From assembly GCA_013399305.1 (NCBI GenBank), contig VXAI01000021.1, forward strand, positions 7,034,794 through 7,098,793: DNA of 64,000 nucleotides, read 5' to 3'. Source of the stretch: Rostratula benghalensis. Taxonomy: Eukaryota > Chordata > Aves > Charadriiformes > Rostratulidae. A program made the position numbers and the translations under genes. Position 1 is the stretch's first letter. Each line of letters opens with the position of its first letter. Below the pieces are notes generated by a model that worked only from the letters and a program-made list of their open reading frames with translations, was not told where the DNA came from and ran no database searches. Shown piece after piece: positions 11,795 to 25,659 of this stretch.

Positions 11795-14700
11795 TTAAGT
11801 TGCCCATGAGTTAAGGACAAATTTACCAGAGCAAAAAGAAAACTAAAACATTAACTACTGCTTTCTTATGTCTGAGCAGAAGTTCCTTGTCCTCCAGCTG
11901 TAACACCTTGTGCAGTTTTCCAGTTAGTTTAAATATGAAGTACAGGCAAGCTAGAGTAATATTTGATCAAAGATGGGCAAAGGGTAGTTAAGTACAGAAA
12001 AAAGTGCTGCTGATGTACTGGACCCACACATCAACACAGCACTGGGGCACATGGGGCTTGTGGATGCTCTTTTGTGGCTGAGGTTTGAAATTGAACATTT
12101 GGCAATGCTGGTTATTTAAAAATCAGATAGCCTCACTAAAAATATGGGACGTAACCTAGAGTGTTGTCTCAAATAATTGAATAATTAGGTTCTGTCTTTT
12201 TTTATATTTCTCCTGCAGGATCAAAATCTGTATTTCTTTCAGTAGGATCACAACCACTTTCTGTTCTGAGCTGCCAGGCAGATAGCACTGCATAATTATA
12301 CAGCTGTATAGCAGTACAGCATGTCTTCTGCTGCACACACATATTGAGTGTATTTGCGTCCTTTGGGGTTAGAATTACAACGTAAATTTAAATTCTTGAT
12401 AAATTAATGATGCTTCTGTTCTACCCTGTGGCTCTCATAATGGAAGAATCCGAGAAAGATCATGGGGACAAATGTTCCCTTGGACGCACAGCTCTACTGA
12501 AATTAATCCCTCTTGCACTGCCATGTCCTTGGCAAATGTATGGCTTGAAAACTAGGAGTGGACATTAGAAGGAAACTGCTGTTTAATGGTGTTAGCCTCC
12601 ACCTCTGCACTCTGTGAGATCAGCAAGGGGGCACAGGAAATAGATGCAGATTCCCTGCTTGCTTCATGGGCCTCCAGTTTAATCCTGCCACACATTCTGC
12701 ACCCTGCATTCCCTTATTTGTTTGGGATGTGGTTGTGGGTAATGGTTTCCAGCTAGCAGTGGTATTGCACATATTTTTATTTCGTAATATAAGGGCAGGT
12801 AAGAGTAATGACTGGCAAAGCCCAAATCTGTAGGAGGAACAAGATGTAAATGCTTAGAATTATTAGGTCTAGGCTTCCTTTATATAGCTACCTAGAATAT
12901 CTATTTAATCTCTCTATCTATTATCTAATAAGTAGTTAAATGAGATCTGAGTCATCATGTTTGTCTGTGGAATATTGTAACAACCCTGTAGTTCAATTGC
13001 TGTCTGTCTTCCCTTTCCTTCCAAAGCAATTCCTACTATGATATTTGGGAAATTATACATATGGTAACTACAACAACAAATTGTATTTACAGCTTCTCAT
13101 GATAGCATAAACCACCCCTCTGAATGCTTCCGAACTGGAAGGTTTCCTGTGAAAACCTCCCCAGCACTGATTGGAATCTCAAATCTCCGTAAAATATAAA
13201 AGCAGTGTTAGCATCAGAGGCAGACATGGCTGGTGGTGGACATGGGTACAGAACTGTGCTGAGCATGACCTCCACACAGCCTCTGCCTCCCATGAGGTCT
13301 GCGATGAGTCTCCATCCCTACAGATGCATAATCTTCTTACCTTTCTATGGCAACCACACTGGAAGCTGAATTACTTAAATTAACAGAGCTTGTTGTACTG
13401 AAAAGAATTCAACACAGAAGAGCCTTAAAAGCAATAATCTCTTAGATGTTAAGCTCCACCTCGTGTTCTTTCTTATACCTCTTTTTACACAGATCCTTCA
13501 TCTGTAATGTTTCTCACAACAGCAAATAGTGACAGCGTTCTCAGTTAGAAGCATAAGAAACAGTCCTTATCTGACTAAATATAAACATGAAAACACTTCA
13601 AGATAAAGAGTAATTACAGAAAAACTTCCTCCCTTTGCCTTTGTTATGCTGCTGAACAAGTCCCAACATGCTGTCAGTGTACTTTCTAGATGGCCTGCTC
13701 TCACCCAGGCAATGTCTGTAGAGATAAATTTCACTTGTAGGGCAGGTGTTACGTGACAATTGCCTTTTTATCAGCAATAAACCCGAGAAACCAGACTGGA
13801 AACAGACAAACGTCTCAAAAAACCCAAACCAATACACTCCCTCCAAAAAAAAACCTGACTGCAGCACTTAGAGTGCACTATTTCTTAGTACACACAACAA
13901 ACTTAATAGTATTGGACAGTCAGTTCAGAAGAGCGTGGTTTTGGCTGTATCTTCTGAAAGATGTCCCAAGGAGTTATCTGTCTAGGTGCACTGGTCTCCC
14001 TCTCCTCTACCTCTGAGCCCCTTCTCTGTCCACAACAGACCACATAATGTAATCACTGTGGCAGTTCCAAGGACATCACCTTCACTGAACACCTGGACAG
14101 TGACTGCCATGCGGGAGCCCTGTGGCCCTGATGCGTCCCACAAGCATTGGGTTCCACTAGGAGTAGACTCCCCGTGCACCTCCTCCTCTCCTGCTGCAAA
14201 CAAGATTACCTCTTTAGTACTAAATACAGGGAACTTGGTGGCAAGAGTGGTTAGTTTTTGCTTTAATAATGATTTGTGATACTGGAGCAACTTGCTTGCT
14301 ATCATGCTTAAATTAATATTTTAGTAAAATTCTGACCATTTTACTACCATGTAATTCTTGTAATTCTATCCCCTGTGCCTTGTGTAATTTCTGGTGATCA
14401 CTTACTATTTTGCTATAAGGTCTAATTTTGTTCTGATTAAATGAAAAAGTGGAGAGACTGAAATAGGTGAATTGTCAAATATCTAGAAGACTTTTCAGCA
14501 CAGAAGTATTCCCAAAATACACATTTCCCTTAGAGAAGATTTGACAAGCAACCTGAACAATAACATTCTTGAATGCTACCCAATTGATGGGAGTCTTTTC
14601 AGGGCTAATTCACATAATTTGACATAATTACAGTTATAAACACTTGAAGAAGCCTTGGAAGGAACAATGTCACTGAAGCCTACATTTTATTTGGTCTCTT

Positions 14701-14920
14701 GCATTTGGCAGCTGTACAGAACTGTGCAGCATGGAAATTTTCTCAGATAGATCCTGCTTATACAAACACATAACACAAGCTTTGAATGCTCAATGTGAGC
14801 TTGTTCTGCACAGAAAGATACCGCTGTCTCCCAAGGCCTCTGTCCAGTCAGCAAGAACAGTTTGAGGGACTGTGGTGCCCCCTCCATGGAATGCCCATGA
14901 GTGTCTGACTGCAGTTGGCT

Positions 14921-15945
14921 ACACAGAATCACTCAGGTTGCAAAAGACCCTTGGGATCATAGAGTCCAGCCATCAGCCTTACTCTACAAAGTCCTCCCCT
15001 ACACCATATCCCCCAACACCACATCTAAATTACTCTTAAACACATTCAAGGATGGCAACTCAACCACTTCCATGGGCAGCCCATTCCAGGATCTGACCAC
15101 TCTTGCTGGGAAAAATTCTTTCCTAATGTCCAGTCTAAACCTACCCTGTTGCAGCTTGAAGCCATTCCCTCTCATTGTATCGCTGATTACCTGTGAGAAG
15201 AGACCAGCACCAACCTCTCTACAATGTCCTTTCAAGTAGTTGTAAAGGGTGATGAGGTCTCCCCTCAACCTCCTCTTCCTCAAACTAAACAGTCCCAGCT
15301 CCTTCAATTGCTTTTCACAAGATTTGTTCTCCAGGCCCTTCACCAGCTTTGTTGCCCTCCTCTGCACTTGCTCCAGCACCTCAACATCTCTCTTGTGTTG
15401 AGGTGCCTGAAACTGGACACAATACTCAAGGTGTGGCCTCACCAGTGCAGAGTACAGGGGGACAATCACCTCCCTGCTTCTGCTGGTCACACTATTTGTA
15501 ATACAAGCCCGGATGCCATTGGCCTTCTTGGCCACCTGGGCACACTGCTGGTTCATATTCAGCCACTTGTCAACCAGAACCCCCAGGTCCTTTTCTGCCA
15601 GGCAGCTCTCCAGCCACTCATCGCCTGTAGCGATGCATGGGGTTGTTTTGGCCCAAGTGCAGGACCTGGCACTTGGCCTTGTTGAAGCTCATCCTGTTGA
15701 CATTGGCCCATCAATTTAATCAAACAGATTAAATTAAGCCTCTCTGTAAAGCCTCCCTAGCCTCATGCAGATCAACACTCCCACTTAACTTGGTGTCACC
15801 AGCAAACTGGCTGATGATACACTCTCTGTCCTTATCAAGATCATCAATAAAGATGTTAAACAGAAGTGGTCCCAACACTGAGCCCTGAGGAATGCCACTT
15901 GTGACCAGCCACAGACTATCACGGTGCTTCTCCGCATACAGGGTG
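14921..15945 (-). mobile_element. CR1 LINE, 5'-truncated, 3' part of ORF2 plus tail
   Basis: A chicken-repeat-1 non-LTR retrotransposon lies on the minus strand. Its 3' end is at about 14921, with an ATTCTGTG-like tail seen as CAGAAT on the plus strand. A continuous frame at 14999-15556 (185 codons) reads as the C-terminal part of the CR1 reverse transcriptase, with landmarks [31 protein letters not shown] and RSWNGLP. Further 5' (about 15780-15900) the RT core is recognisable: an [16 protein letters not shown] motif and the catalytic box decayed to FAGD instead of the family's F/YADD. The two parts are in different frames, and a palindromic AT insertion at 15713-15735 breaks the sequence, so the copy is dead. 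The 5' boundary is uncertain by about 30 bp. It sits in the same strand sense as GALNT18. Confidence 0.92.
15713..15735. repeat. AT palindrome inserted in the CR1 body
   Basis: AATTTAATC, loop AAACA, GATTAAATT. Relative to the CR1 pattern I remember, about 9 bp are extra here, and the minus strand reads a TAA stop through it. Confidence 0.8.
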
Positions 15946-17158
15946 CTTTACAGAAAAATGAGGAAGCTTCCTTGTTCAAATTTTAGATACACTTAGAATT
16001 CCAGCAAATACTGATTTTTTGTGCTGGTCAGGGAAATCTTGTTCGATTGGTTTATCCTGCTATGGTTGGTTAGTTTTGTTCCTGTTCTCTTTCTGAGACA
16101 ATTCTTCACTTGCGCTGCTACATTTTTTATTACCTATCTATATATGTCATCAGGTATTCTTGTTGAATGGGTAGAGAATCCAGAGTCAAAGCACACTTGC
16201 AGTCAAAGGAAAGTGCTATAAAAAGCCATGGCCAGCACCTACTTCTGAATTAATATTTCACAAACTTCAAGACTACATAAGCACCAATGTTTACAGCTCT
16301 GCTTATTTTCAGTAGCACTGCGTAATATAGAAAATAAATACCAGGGCTTTAAAAGCATAATAAAGAAGACTCTTTTCAGATAGGCACCTTCCAGTATATT
16401 CACAGAAAAACATCCTTTCACCAGATTAAATGGGACCATTTCAAATGGAGTTGATCAGTTAATCTTGGCAAGCCTTGATTACTCTCATTAGCTTTCTTCC
16501 AGCTTACAGAACATACAAGGGGCTGTGTACCAATGCTATATGTTGAGAAATAATGTCATTTATAATTGCATTTGGTATTAGTAAAATCCTCTTTGAACAG
16601 CAAGTTTTTAATTATTTCATTTGTCTCAATTTATCAGAAGGAAACAACTAATTAGCTTTCACTTCTCCTGGGTAGACATTTCTTTGTAGAAGACTTAAAT
16701 ACAGTCCATGGAGTCTAGTTTAATAGCACTGTACCTTCATTGGGAGACTGCGTTTGGAGCACAGACTGGAAATACAGACTGAAAACAAACTTCAAGGAGA
16801 TAAATACAATTTTTGAAGCTTTTAATAGGTAGCATTGCATTCTGCTGCTGCCTCCCTAATCAGATCTACCTAACATGATTAGCATTTCAAGATAGCAGTA
16901 GCAGTGGTCTGGAGTAGAAACCATAAATTGTCACCAAAGGGTTGGGTTATACAGAGCAATCATTGAATAGGTGTTACTGAAATACTATTTAAATAAATAT
17001 GTTAATTATATTTTTGTACAATGGTACTAAATAATGAATGCAGAGATGGCCACAGCGAGGCCCCTCCTCATGACAAGGCTATTGTTAAAATTTGAGAGAA
17101 GACTTAATTAAAACTCCGTCCTTGAGGGCACTGAAAGTAAAAGCTGAGATGTCTTTTT

Positions 17159-17175
17159 GGGTTAGGGTTTTAGGG
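17159..17175 (+). repeat. Short telomere-like motif
   Basis: GGGTTAGGG followed by TTTTAGGG: two TTAGGG-type units with two extra Ts. It is too short to call an interstitial telomere. Confidence 0.7.
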
Positions 17176-18436
17176 TCTGCTACTTGAGAGCTACCCTATA
17201 AAGACTAACATCTGGATTACTTTCAAGGAAAAATACAAATTACATTAACAGCATGCTTTACTGATTGCTGTCTGAATGCTTTCTGTGCTAAGGTAATGCT
17301 AAACCGTATTGCTAATGTCCTAAAATGTACTGATCATGGCTGTTGAAGTCAAAGAAGGAAACTAATGAGTTGGCAGAACAGATATTTGCAAACCCACATG
17401 GAAGTTATAGAAAAATTAAATGGGGTAAGAAAATTACCTTAATAGTAAATCTCAGCCCATGGTCTGGAGTACACAACTACATTTGTAGGCTCAGGACTGC
17501 GGAGGAGCAACTATGACCAGTCAAACTCACACAAGCTAATCTTTTCCCAGAAGCTAAACTTGGTTTAGAAAGTACTGCAATTTGTTTTATTTATCAGGAG
17601 CAACTGACATGCCAGTACCTGACATGGTAAATTACCAATGTCTTAAGAATTCGTACTTTAGGAAAATCTTACCAAATTTGACTACTTTTAGCTTCAATCA
17701 TTTGGAACTTGTTTTGTCTTCATGTTCACCTATATCCCTCTGTGGAAACACTGATATGCTTTGAGTCACCTTGTCACTTTCTCCTAGCTAAATTGAACAG
17801 AGCTCTCCATAAATATTATTTTGCAAAGCATGTTTTCTACCCCCAGAACTTTTGTGGCTTCTTTTTATTTTGCCCTTGATTTCTAAATCAGTAATTAAGT
17901 GTGGACACTAGGCCTGGACTCATCACTATGAAATCACTTCTCAGTCTTTACTTGTAATTCTTTTTGTCTCTCTCACACTCACACACAAATAAAAGTATTT
18001 GCCTTTTTAAGTAAGGAACTGCAAAAGTAGCTCACGATGAGGCTGTTATCATCAGTGACCCACTACCCACTTTTCCTGAGTTGCTACTTCCAAAAAAATA
18101 CCCAATAACCCCCCTTTCTCTTTCTTGTTCCTGAATAGGTTACTTTGCATTTGATTCTATTAAAAAATCACCTTTTTTTTTTCTTTAAATTGTGATAATT
18201 CTGTAACAGTACTTTACCTTAGAAACAAATAATTTAGTGTGAACTCAGAAAATACAGGTTTTATAACCTCCTGTGGTAGTTGACATTGGCATCAAATGTA
18301 AACATAGCTTCCTGGCTCTGTGCAAAGAAAGGAAGGATGAATCTGGTTCTGTTCTGTTAGCAAAGAGATTACTCACACTTTGGATACAGAAAGAGAGCTT
18401 TAGAAGTTTCTGAAACGTCTGCTGAGTAAGAATTAC

Positions 18437-18601
18437 CTGAGTAAACTGCCAGTAAAGCTTCATTCTCTTGGCTTTGGCATAATTGCATTCAATGAGCCTG
18501 GGCCTGCTGTTCACATCCACCAGGCATCTGTTGTCATCATCGTCGATAGTGGGACTCAGAACACCCACATGGAGCTGCTGATTGCTTGTGTAATAAACAT
18601 T
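18437..18601 (-). CDS. GALNT18: GALNT18 internal coding exon: second (beta) lectin repeat (55 codons)
   Basis: This exon continues in frame from the MTPQ end of the previous one, beginning NVYYTSNQQLHVGVL. It has an acidic DDDD run at codons 20-23, then NRCLVDV (beta-repeat Cys-Leu at codons 26-27), a second Cys in LIEC (codon 39), and KLYWQFTQ at the end, where W-x-F replaces the beta-trefoil QxW signature. The CLD aspartate position reads CLV, so sugar binding by this repeat is doubtful. The acceptor is ttcctgttgcag|AAT and the donor is ACTCAG|gtaatt. The exon is 165 nt with phase 0 at both ends. A longer open frame (18245-18661) surrounds it but its flanks are intron. It cannot be the last exon: it ends on a clean donor, and the third repeat and stop are missing. 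Confidence 0.9.
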
Positions 18602-21072
18602 CTGCAACAGGAAGCACAAACAAGATTTGTGGCCTCTAGACAGAAGCAGCACTTTTACCAATAAGCTGATGGCAAAGACAAATATGCTGAACAGCAGTAG
18701 GCTGACCCCATAGTGGCTTTTAAATTATTTCCTTTCATGCAGGAGGCAACACGACATTTTTAAGTTGTTCCAAATTAACAATTAATTGTTACCAACAAGT
18801 AAATGTTGGATAACTACTTAATAGGAAATAGGCAAACAAAACTGATTGTTGTTTCATCATACACCTTTTTACTTCTGTTTCCTATGGGCATGTACCACGA
18901 GTCCTCAAAAGGCAAGGAGGTGGGGATAGTTTGAGGGATAGTTTGAGGATTGCCATCAACTCTGACAAGATTATTTCATCTGAGGATAATATCTAACTGG
19001 AGAAGTAAGAAAGTGAACAGCAGCACAGCAGTTCAGCAGGAAGGATCTCAATCTTTTATGTGACAGACAGAAAGGGAAATTAAGGATTTCTACGAACGAA
19101 TGCTCAAACCTAAACTTGATGCAGCTAATTGGAATCCAGTATATACAATAAAATGTTATTAGCAGTTGGTGACAGATAAATGGCAGGAGAGAGACCAGAA
19201 TGGCCATTTTTCAGGCCATTTGTCTGCATTGTATTTTGCATACGTCAATACACACAGATACAAGAGATTGGAGAAAGGGACCAGACACTGGCTGTCTGGG
19301 TTTGTAGCAAAGGAGTGCTCTCAGTGATTACACGTATGACTAGAGGCATGAGACTATTATATTAAACAAATTCTTTCCACTCTGACTACAAACAGGTATG
19401 TGTGAGGTTTCTCTAAAAGAAAGAAGGGGGAGAAAGATGAGCTTGCCAGAGTTGATAATGTGTCTTGAATTAACAGGTTCCATATAAGCCCAGAAAGATA
19501 AGACAGGACTATGCCAGAGTATTATCTGTTTGCTAATCACAAATGGAATTGATTTTGCTAAAATCAGTCCTTTTTCTTGAGAGGACTGTGAGAAAGATGA
19601 AATGGCAACATCATGATAAGGGTATGTGTAAAGCTTTGACAACTCCAGTGGCATCAGAGTTATAGCAGACAAGAGCTGGACAAAAGCACCACATTACCAT
19701 CCCTGTCATCCCACTGTGTCCATTCCATGTGTCTGTAACAAAAGGGGAGCTGGAAATCACGCCTGTGTATTTGGAAATCCTCTCTCTTCCTGGAGACTGA
19801 TGGTACTATCTCCTGTATCTCTTCATTAGAGATGTTGTAGCTTATTTTACATGTGCATATTCTTATTTGTGAAAACTCTGATAAAATATTAATTGCAAAT
19901 TGGACAGAAAGCAGAGAAAGAGAACAAACCAGGACCGCGGAGAGGTTTGGGAGCTTTATGTAAAAAAACCAACTTTGAATGCTAAAATCAGTCAATACAG
20001 GGATTAAATACAGATCGAAACAAATGGTGGTAATTTCAGTGCAAGCCTGTGTCCTCTGCTTACTCTCCTGGATCTCTTCCAGGGCAGAGCCACGGCAGAT
20101 GTAAACTGACATAGTTGCATAAAATTTATGAAGTTGCCATTATTAGTTTATACTAATCAAAGGTTTGGCTCCCATTCATCAACTTCATTTTTTTCACCCC
20201 ACAGACATGAAAACTGAAATCTGAGCTGGCTGAACTGAGGCCAGTCTAGGTTTTATGAATCTGAAGAGAGGAAAGTTGAATAATTCAGTTGTGCCTTAGA
20301 GAAGATAAGGGTAAATAAAAGGACCTAGCAAAGTGTATTTCCAAAAGGGTTGGTTATTACTGATTGAAGTAAACTGCAAGAATTGTGGAAAGACTAACAA
20401 GACCCCATCCCAACAGACTCCATCCGTGAGACAATTAACAATCCTGCAAACAAAACCAATGCTTCAGAAGAACAATAAACATTTAGAATGCACTTTCTAG
20501 GCAGACCAAGAGCACCACCCATTTTAGATATGTTTAAGATCTTTACAGATACTATTTTTAGAGAGAGATTGAGGTAGTGATATAGCAAGGCAGTGAGATG
20601 AAGATGATCTTTAATGGGGATTGTTAGGACACATTGACTCTACAGATGAGTGTTTTGTTGCAGCTAGTTTGCTTCTTTCCTAGAATTATTAGTAGAAAAA
20701 TGAGACCAAAATTGTCAGATATTTACATTTTATACTAATAGAATGTGATTGGTTAATTTCATTTTTCAGCCCATTGTCACTACAGACACCATGGCAGCAG
20801 AAAAATCAAGGGGGTTTGCATTTTTTTCTTTTCTTAAAGATACACATCAGTCACTGAAAACAAATGAACAGGCTTGGCTGTAACTCTGAGAAGTGCACAC
20901 CCTAGCACAGGTTTGCTTGTGCAAAGAAAACGGTGTACCTGCAAACCCTCAGGGCTAAGCTGTTTTTATTAGCTCAATCTCCTCAGCCTGTCACAGAGTG
21001 GCCTGAAGGCTCCAGGTAATCTTCTCATCTTCCTGGATAAAGCAATTCATACTGCAGCTCCACCAGCTTTAC

Positions 21073-21086
21073 TTTTTTTTTTTTTT
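21073..21086 (+). repeat. Poly-T run (14)
   Basis: Fourteen Ts in otherwise unremarkable intron. Confidence 0.95.
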
Positions 21087-23705
21087 AATTTCAAATCAGC
21101 AAGGGTTCAGTCTGAGAATCTTTCTGGGTGGCAAGAGAATAATGGCTCTGGCTGGGGGAATTACCCCATTCTGTTTGTTGGCAAAACCGTACAGAACTAG
21201 AACAATCAAATGCAATTATGCTTAACAGAGATATTTGGCAGGTTGTTGCTTATCTTTAGAGAGCTCACCCTGCCTGCTAATATCACTATTATTTTTCACT
21301 GTGGACCAGTTTAGCAAAAGAAGTGTGAAATCTTGTATTGTCACCTAGAATTGGGAAAGGCACCTTCCAGCTTTTAAGCAGCTCCTCAACATAAACTCAG
21401 ACTGAAACCAGACTGGTATGATGGCTGGTAGCCCTTGTGATTTGTGAACAATCACTCCAGTACTTTCTTGGAAGTCCAAATGACCAAATTACTAAGTCAC
21501 TAGGGTAACTTTGAAAGTCTTACTGAGAACTTGGACCTTTCATTTCTGTTACAACAGCAAATGACACGCAGTCCTTGTTCAAGGGACTGGAGACTCAATA
21601 GCCAACCATTTGTTTAGGTCTGTTGTAGACAAGACACTTGCTGTAACCTGATTTACAGCTTCATTCAAAGTTCCTTTACATTTTCATTGAAGACACAGCC
21701 TTACCAAACCACGATTATGCATTTTCACACCATCATCGCATCCATACTCCCTGAGGAGCTACTGAGTTTCCACAGAAAAAATATTGCTTGGATGTTGGTA
21801 CCAAAGCACACGATTAAAAAAAAAACAACTCCCTTATCCTGTAACAAAATAAGCCTTCTAACATTTCATGAGTTTGTTCTAGCCCACAGCACTTTACCAT
21901 CTATTTCTTTCACCGTAAGAGTATTGATGCACAACAATATCTCCTGGGCAACTGGAAGGGAGTACTTTTGTTCAGGAAATCAGTTAGGTTTGACAAAAGG
22001 CACTTACCTTCACAAAAAGTGAAAGTACAAGGGTTCAGCATTACTGTCAGTTAGAAACTCTGTAAAAGTGTAGGCAGGATTTGTGATCTGCAGTGTCAGA
22101 GTCAACATGGGGCCTGAGCCTCAGGCACTGCTGCATCTCCTTCAACCACACTCCCACCAGGTGCTTTTCAGGGGTGGCTGAGTGCGTTCACACACGCTGA
22201 CAGGCTGGCTCCCGAGGCTGCCTCTTGCTGCCTGCTTGCCTTGCCCTCACTACAGGTCCAGCTGCATTCAGTGTCCTGAAGAAACTTCCTCTGGGAGCCT
22301 GGGGCTCACAGCACATTAAAGGGATGCCAAAAGAAGTTTTTCAAAACAAAACCTGGTGTTATTAATCTAAAGATTTGCAGGAAGCAAATGATTGAAGGAA
22401 CAAAGGCTTCATACCCATGTCTGAAGAAAAGCCTGCCAGTTCCCTTCAAAGCTGGAGATAGGTTTCTGCCACAAGGCTTCTGTTTTATTCTCTCTGTGTT
22501 CTCGAAGAACATCCTCATAACTCATCACCTTCATAACTCATCTTCCTCTGGACAGTAAAAGCTGAGATTTTTGTGAACGGTTTCCAATTTTTTGCAGAGC
22601 TGGTGAAGAAAATAGGCCTGCAAATTTCCTTGTGCCTATAAAACCACATCTTCCCACTTTAAGGACCAATTATGTCCTAGTTTTTTGGATTTATTTTTTT
22701 AGAGGTGGCCTTTCTAAGGCCATTGCTTCATTTCCTGTTTGCTCCACCTCATAATCTGATTATTCACATGCAGACAAAACATAAGACGTGCAAAGTGAAA
22801 TTGTCATTGCATTAATAAAACTAGAAAAAAGGTTCATAAAATCTTCGTAAGGTGAAAGAGTGAGTTTTAGTAATGGCATTGTCATTTGTTCTAAATGATT
22901 TTTTTTTTAAGGACAAAACTTATTTGTCTTAAAAAGATGAAGGATGAAAGCACAAATGAGTGGGAGTTAAGAGCTGCACAGCCTAGAATTCTGAAATCTT
23001 CATAATGACTAGGAAATATTACAGAAAATGTGGTGTCCTAAATATTTTCCCAACCTGCATTTGAGATTAACTACTTTGCTGTATGTTATTTTTTTTTCCT
23101 ATTTAATATTCTAAGCCTAACTTTTCTCAAAAATTTGCTTGAATATCAGGAAAACTTACAATACAATATTGAGATGAAAACAAAAGTTGTATAGAGTGCT
23201 GCTACTCAGGCCACCTCCAGAATAAAGCAGAAGCAGCTTCACCCTTCACTTGCCATCAGGCCAAGCAGATAACCTCTTTCCTGGTGCTAGAGATCATCTG
23301 CTAAGATGTTCATACAGGGGAAATCACGCTAAGCACAATTCACAAAATCCTGTTAGCACTTCAGCTCCTTTGCAACGCAGCAAGGCTCAGCCCTGCCAGA
23401 CGGAGCAGCCCCACAGCTTGGGACAAACTTCACTGGTGCAGCTCAACCAGGTCAGTCAGGGCTTGGCAAACCAAAAGGTGTTGATCTTCTTTCTAAAAAA
23501 TTACCAACTCCATTGCCGTGGCAGGTTTCCTGTAGGGCTAGAACCATGATTTTGGTGGGATACTCACATCTTATGTCCTGGGTTGCGCTGATGCAGCACA
23601 GAAGGCATCCTAAATCTGCCATGAGAGCAGTGAAGGCCCAGGTAATTCAGACAGGGATTTTTGCCAAGGGAAAATATTTCAAACACTTACATGAGCAAAA
23701 ATCTG

Positions 23706-23719
23706 CACACACACACACA
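23706..23719 (+). repeat. (CA)7 microsatellite
   Basis: Seven CA units running into a short C-rich stretch. Confidence 0.95.
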
Positions 23720-25659
23720 CCCCGGCCCCTCGACGCTGTAGAGTACAAGGGAAAGAAATGAGCTCTGCTTACTTGGACACAAATACAGGCCTTTCTCATC
23801 ACAATGATGTGATGTAGGTTCTGTTCACGAGAGGTTTGCCCTAAAAGGTCAAATTGTGATTCCCATAGCAATTAACACTGAAATTCCACTGACTTTAAGT
23901 GCAATGAGATTTTTGGTTCCAAGTTTATTATTAAACTTTGAAAAGCCACCAGAGTGGATAAAGACTTCAAGGCTGAAGTGGGCTGCCAGTTGCAGTGAAT
24001 TATTCATAGGAACTGGTTTATCATTTAGCAAGAAGTTACAATATGATGTTCAACTTAACACAAGATGATTATCTCAAGGATAAATTGCCAACTCCCCACT
24101 GGAAGTTTAAAGCAATACACACCGATTTTCAGGCTGAAAGCCATTTGTAGTCCTCATGGCAATGTTCCCAGATGAAATCACGCTGGAGACTGGAACATGA
24201 CTCTGCATTTACAATGAGCAAAGTTAATGCTCACCACCAGCACTATTTATTTGCTACCCCACTTTTGGCATAATAACTACAAGGGATAAGAAACCAGATT
24301 CACTACTACTTTTGAACCGTATTTTTCTTCAAATTAATCCATGAAGTCACTTATCATCAGGAGTAATATAGTAACATATTAGGTCCAAAGTCTGATGGCA
24401 GATTCATACTTGACTACAACTCCAGCTAAAGAGCACAGTCTGGTGGATTCCAGTAAGTACAGACTTAGCTGACATCGCTGTTACTTGACTGTTTATATAC
24501 TTTTTATTCCAGCATTTCTCATTATATAAGCACATCTTAAAGAAAGAACTTTCCAACCCTGACAAGAAAATTCTCAATATAATCCAAGTTCATTATGAAT
24601 AACACAAACAAATATGTTACTGAGATAAAAATCAAGTATTCTCTTAGGAAAAGACAAGGAAAGAGAGGCTGTGTTGTCCTGTAGCCACAATCACGAGCAT
24701 CACTGTGGCTTGTGCTGCCTCAAAAAGCTGATGCTGAAGAAGTACAAGCATAAGAACACAGACTGGGAATTACCAAAAGCTACCCTTACACCGTAGGTCA
24801 ACCGTTACAAGATTCATGTTATTTTTCTGAGGTAGGTTTTCAGCTGGTGCACCCTGGTGATACAACTTCAAAATAATTATAACCATATTTTATCCATGTT
24901 GAGGATCTATTCACTACAGAAACTTGTCTTACTGATGAGCTGACAAACAGCCAGCATACCAAGTGTAGCAACACCATAATTCAGATTTAAATTATAAAGT
25001 GTGTAAGAAGGAAACTACTCACTATTTCACTTCAGCGTTTAGATTTGTATTTACTGAATTCACCTGCCAGCATACTGATTATCTGGCCTACTTGCTCTTC
25101 TTTGTGCCCATGGACTAATTAACTTCTGAACTCTAAAGCAACAATATTTGATAGCAATAAAGCCAAGGTGCTCAGAAACTTTAAATAATATAGGGTGATG
25201 CTATAAATACAAGCTTAAAGACACAAAAAATTTAACATATTATTTTGATAGGAAATGAGAGGAACTTGACGCCAAAGTTTTTAATTTAAATTCATGAACC
25301 TATATTGCAGTGGAATATATAATTCTGCTGTTGCCTGCTTTGGTATTCTGCATTGGTTTTATTCGAAACAAGCAAAGAAAAATCATCTTGCTCAAGCTCC
25401 ATTTTTTAAATTGAATAGAACTGTCAATTGTTTTGATATACGCTTTCAGTATGTAATTCCACAGTTTTCCTAATGCTAGTAACTACAGAATTAACATGAC
25501 CTGGATAAATTAAAATTTTACTTGATTCACTTCCTAAAGCTTCTCTTGGTTTTTATCTTCTCTCTGCACAAGATCTCTACAACTCTTCCACGGGGAAAAA
25601 AATAAAAGGTGGTTAAAAAAAAAGTGAATCAGAACCATTCTGGCATAGACAATTGTGTC

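Larger units (their letters stand above)
1..18436 (-). other. Intron downstream of the lectin-beta exon (at least 18.4 kb)
   Basis: The intron starts at the donor gtaatt at 18436 and runs to the window edge. I looked by eye for the expected last exon (ending in a KCSGQxW-like lectin gamma repeat and a stop) on the minus strand and did not find it, so the intron probably runs past position 1. Contents: LTR-like segment near 2.4-2.6 kb; G4-capable C tract at 3279-3311; GGTT repeat at 3834-3868; palindrome at 6170-6190; CR1 end fragment at 11401; twin hairpins at 11707-11794; the large CR1 at 14921-15945; and a telomere-like motif at 17159-17175. The rest, including 4000-6100, 6200-11400 and 12000-14900, is AT-rich unique sequence in which I recognise nothing. 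Confidence 0.7.

Noticed and set aside
13982..14305. 107-codon minus and 97-codon plus overlapping frames
   Set aside because: Mirror-image frames of the same DNA with no family resemblance; not supported as coding.
15224..15719. Plus-strand frames of 153 and 68 codons
   Set aside because: Antisense shadows of the CR1 reverse-transcriptase frame on the minus strand.
17159..17175. Interstitial telomere
   Set aside because: Just two TTAGGG-like units with extra Ts; chance is a sufficient explanation.
18245..18661. 138-codon minus-strand open frame as a gene
   Set aside because: Only 18437-18601 is coding; the ends are intron around a GALNT18 exon, and its start Met lies upstream of the splice acceptor.
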